NCBI GenBank assembly: GCA_003991915.1
Contig: RQTK01000104.1
Coordinates: 473,129 to 537,128, forward strand
Source: Elysia chlorotica
Taxonomy: Eukaryota; Mollusca; Gastropoda; Plakobranchidae
Direction: 5' to 3'
DNA length: 64,000 nucleotides
Numbering within the stretch: position 1 is the first letter of the stretch; each line of letters opens with the position of its first letter. Positions 62,450 through 64,000 of the stretch are shown here, piece by piece. The position numbers and the translations under genes were made by a program. The notes under the pieces are model-generated. The model worked only from the letters and a program-made list of their open reading frames with translations. It did no database searches and was not told the origin of the DNA.

Positions 62450-64000
62450 ACATGAAGACTCATTGGCAGTGCAGAACAGATTTGAATGTCTAATGAACGA
62501 AATCACCCGAAGACGTAGATAATGGAAGTGAAATTGATAGAATGTGGTCTTATATGAGAGATGCTATCAAAGACACAAATGATAAATTACTCAAACCAAG
62601 AACATTTGATAAAAAAAAACAAGAATGAATAACAATAATTAAACTCATGAAGACCAGAAAAGAATGCAAAGGAACAGACAAATCTAAACTTGTTAATCAA
62701 AAGATAAAGAAAGACTGTCAAAGCGCCAAAGAAAAATCGTTGAATGACAAATATTTTAGGATTGAAAATCTTTCTTGTAATTGTAACCAAAAGAAAATGT
62801 ATGAAACAATTTAAAAATTTAAAAATAAAGGGAATACTAGTGGTGGCTGCATAATTAACAAAACAGACAAAGTTATATTTGAATCATAACAAATATTGAA
62901 GAGATGGACAAAATATGTAGAAGAGCTTTTTGATGCAGATAGATCAGCCACTCCAATAAAGTGCTATCTACGAGGTCTAACATTTTGGAATATTAAACTA
63001 AACATGCACTAAAGATGATGTCATCAGGAAAAGCATGTGACACAGATGGCATAACAACAGAGATGCATAGAGCTTTAAATAACTTCGGTGTAAATAATCT
63101 AAACGAAATCTGTAATGAAATATATATAACACCATACACCCCAGAAGAATTATGATCCTGTCTTCATTACTACCCCCCCCAAAAAACAAATGCACTCGAA
63201 TGCTCAGATTACAGGACTATAAGCTTGATGTGTCATACATTAAAACTATTACTGACCATCATACTGAATAGAATAAAAGACAAGATCAATACTGAAGTCG
63301 GGGAAAACCAAGCCGGATTTAGAAAAGACAGTGGAACAAGAGAAGCTATATTTAACCTGAAAATTCTATCCGAAAAATATATAGAGAAAAACAAAGATAT
63401 CTATGCATGCTTTATTGATTATTCGAAAGCATTTGATACAGTTAACCATAAAAAAACTATTGAATCTTTACAGAAATTAGATATTGATGAAAATGATATA
63501 GCCCTGTTATCAAACCTGTACTGGGAACAATTGACTAAAGTAAAGCGAGACAACACACTAACAGGTCCAGTCAGAATAAAAAGAGGAGTTCGACAAGGCT
63601 GTGTATTATCCCCTTCTCTATTCAACATATACACAGATTTTATTTTTAGAGAAATAGAAGATGCTCCTGGACTAAAGGTTGGGGTGTGAAAATTAACAAC
63701 CTACGATATGCCGATGATACAGTGATCCTGGCAGAAAGTGAAAATGATCTCCAAAAACTAGTAACAGTAGTAAAAGAGGAAAGTGAAAAATATGGCCTCC
63801 TGATAAATATTAAGAAAACAAAAACTCTTGCTATTTCAAAGAAAAAAGAAAAACCTGTTATAAATGTAATTATTGACAGAAAAAGAGTGGAACAAGTTCA
63901 AAGTTTTGTATATTTGGGCCAACTAATAACAGAAGATGGAAAAAATGAGACAGAAATAAAGAAAAGGATAGGAATGGCAAAAACAAATTTAAAGTAAGGC
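62450..64000 (+). pseudogene. RTE-like LINE reverse transcriptase, copy B, runs off window
   Basis: The upstream part (62470-63220) is read only with frameshifts (KTRKECKGTDKSK, VNQKIKKDCQSAKEKSLNDK). From 63225 an open stretch carries ENQAGFRKDSGTREAIFNLK, YACFIDYSKAFDTVNH, VRIKRGVRQGCVLSPSLFNI, a stop/frame change at 63687-63689, then NNLRYADDTVILAES (the intact YADD catalytic motif) and FVYLGQLITEDG. Younger than copy A but still disrupted. Confidence 0.9.

Overview
This window is nuclear DNA from an invertebrate animal, most likely a gastropod mollusc. The clade is my inference from overall texture: AT-rich sequence, short exons in long introns, many GA/CT microsatellites, tRNA-derived SINEs, decayed CR1/L2-like and RTE-like LINEs, and frequent TCTAGA/AGATCT words. 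No species is named with confidence. Nothing here is prokaryotic.

Two real genes fill the first 50.6 kb, arranged tail to tail. From the left edge to 13,585 (+) lie the last 20 exons of the mitochondrial isoleucyl-tRNA synthetase IARS2; its 5' exons are off the window. From 50,574 down to 20,734 (-) lies what looks like a complete RAB3GAP2, the non-catalytic subunit of the Rab3 GTPase-activating complex. I could place it as 35 exons with consistent splice phases, one of them cut by an assembly gap. The two proteins do unrelated jobs (mitochondrial translation; Rab3/Rab18 control of membrane traffic), but the same two genes are convergent neighbours in human 1q41, so this looks like ancient microsynteny.

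The spacer between the two stop codons (13.6-20.7 kb) holds the IARS2 3' UTR, a poly-G/purine tract, an 80-bp tandem array, a decayed protein-repeat coding sequence, and a TTAA-flanked piggyBac-like derivative that contains a 44-bp hairpin. It also holds two MITE-like elements. RAB3GAP2 introns contain a second, opposite copy of the piggyBac-like family, other inverted-repeat elements, LINE and SINE fragments and one assembly gap.

Upstream of RAB3GAP2 (50.6-64 kb) the sequence is mostly repeats: two copies of one RTE-like LINE in opposite orientation, a decayed CR1/L2-like LINE, a GAA tract running into the second assembly gap, and a 38-40 bp minisatellite with higher-order structure and one precise 49-bp insertion. 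There are also long compound microsatellites and two phase-compatible candidate exons of an unidentified + strand gene (57,856-57,937 and 60,037-60,139).

The points most worth checking are the duplicated IARS2 exon (two near-identical 109-nt copies that cannot both be spliced in without a frameshift), the nearby partial exon duplication, two GC-AG introns, the conserved gene pair, the TTAA element family with its hairpin, and the decayed tandem protein repeat next to it. I did not find a convincing new multi-gene system.
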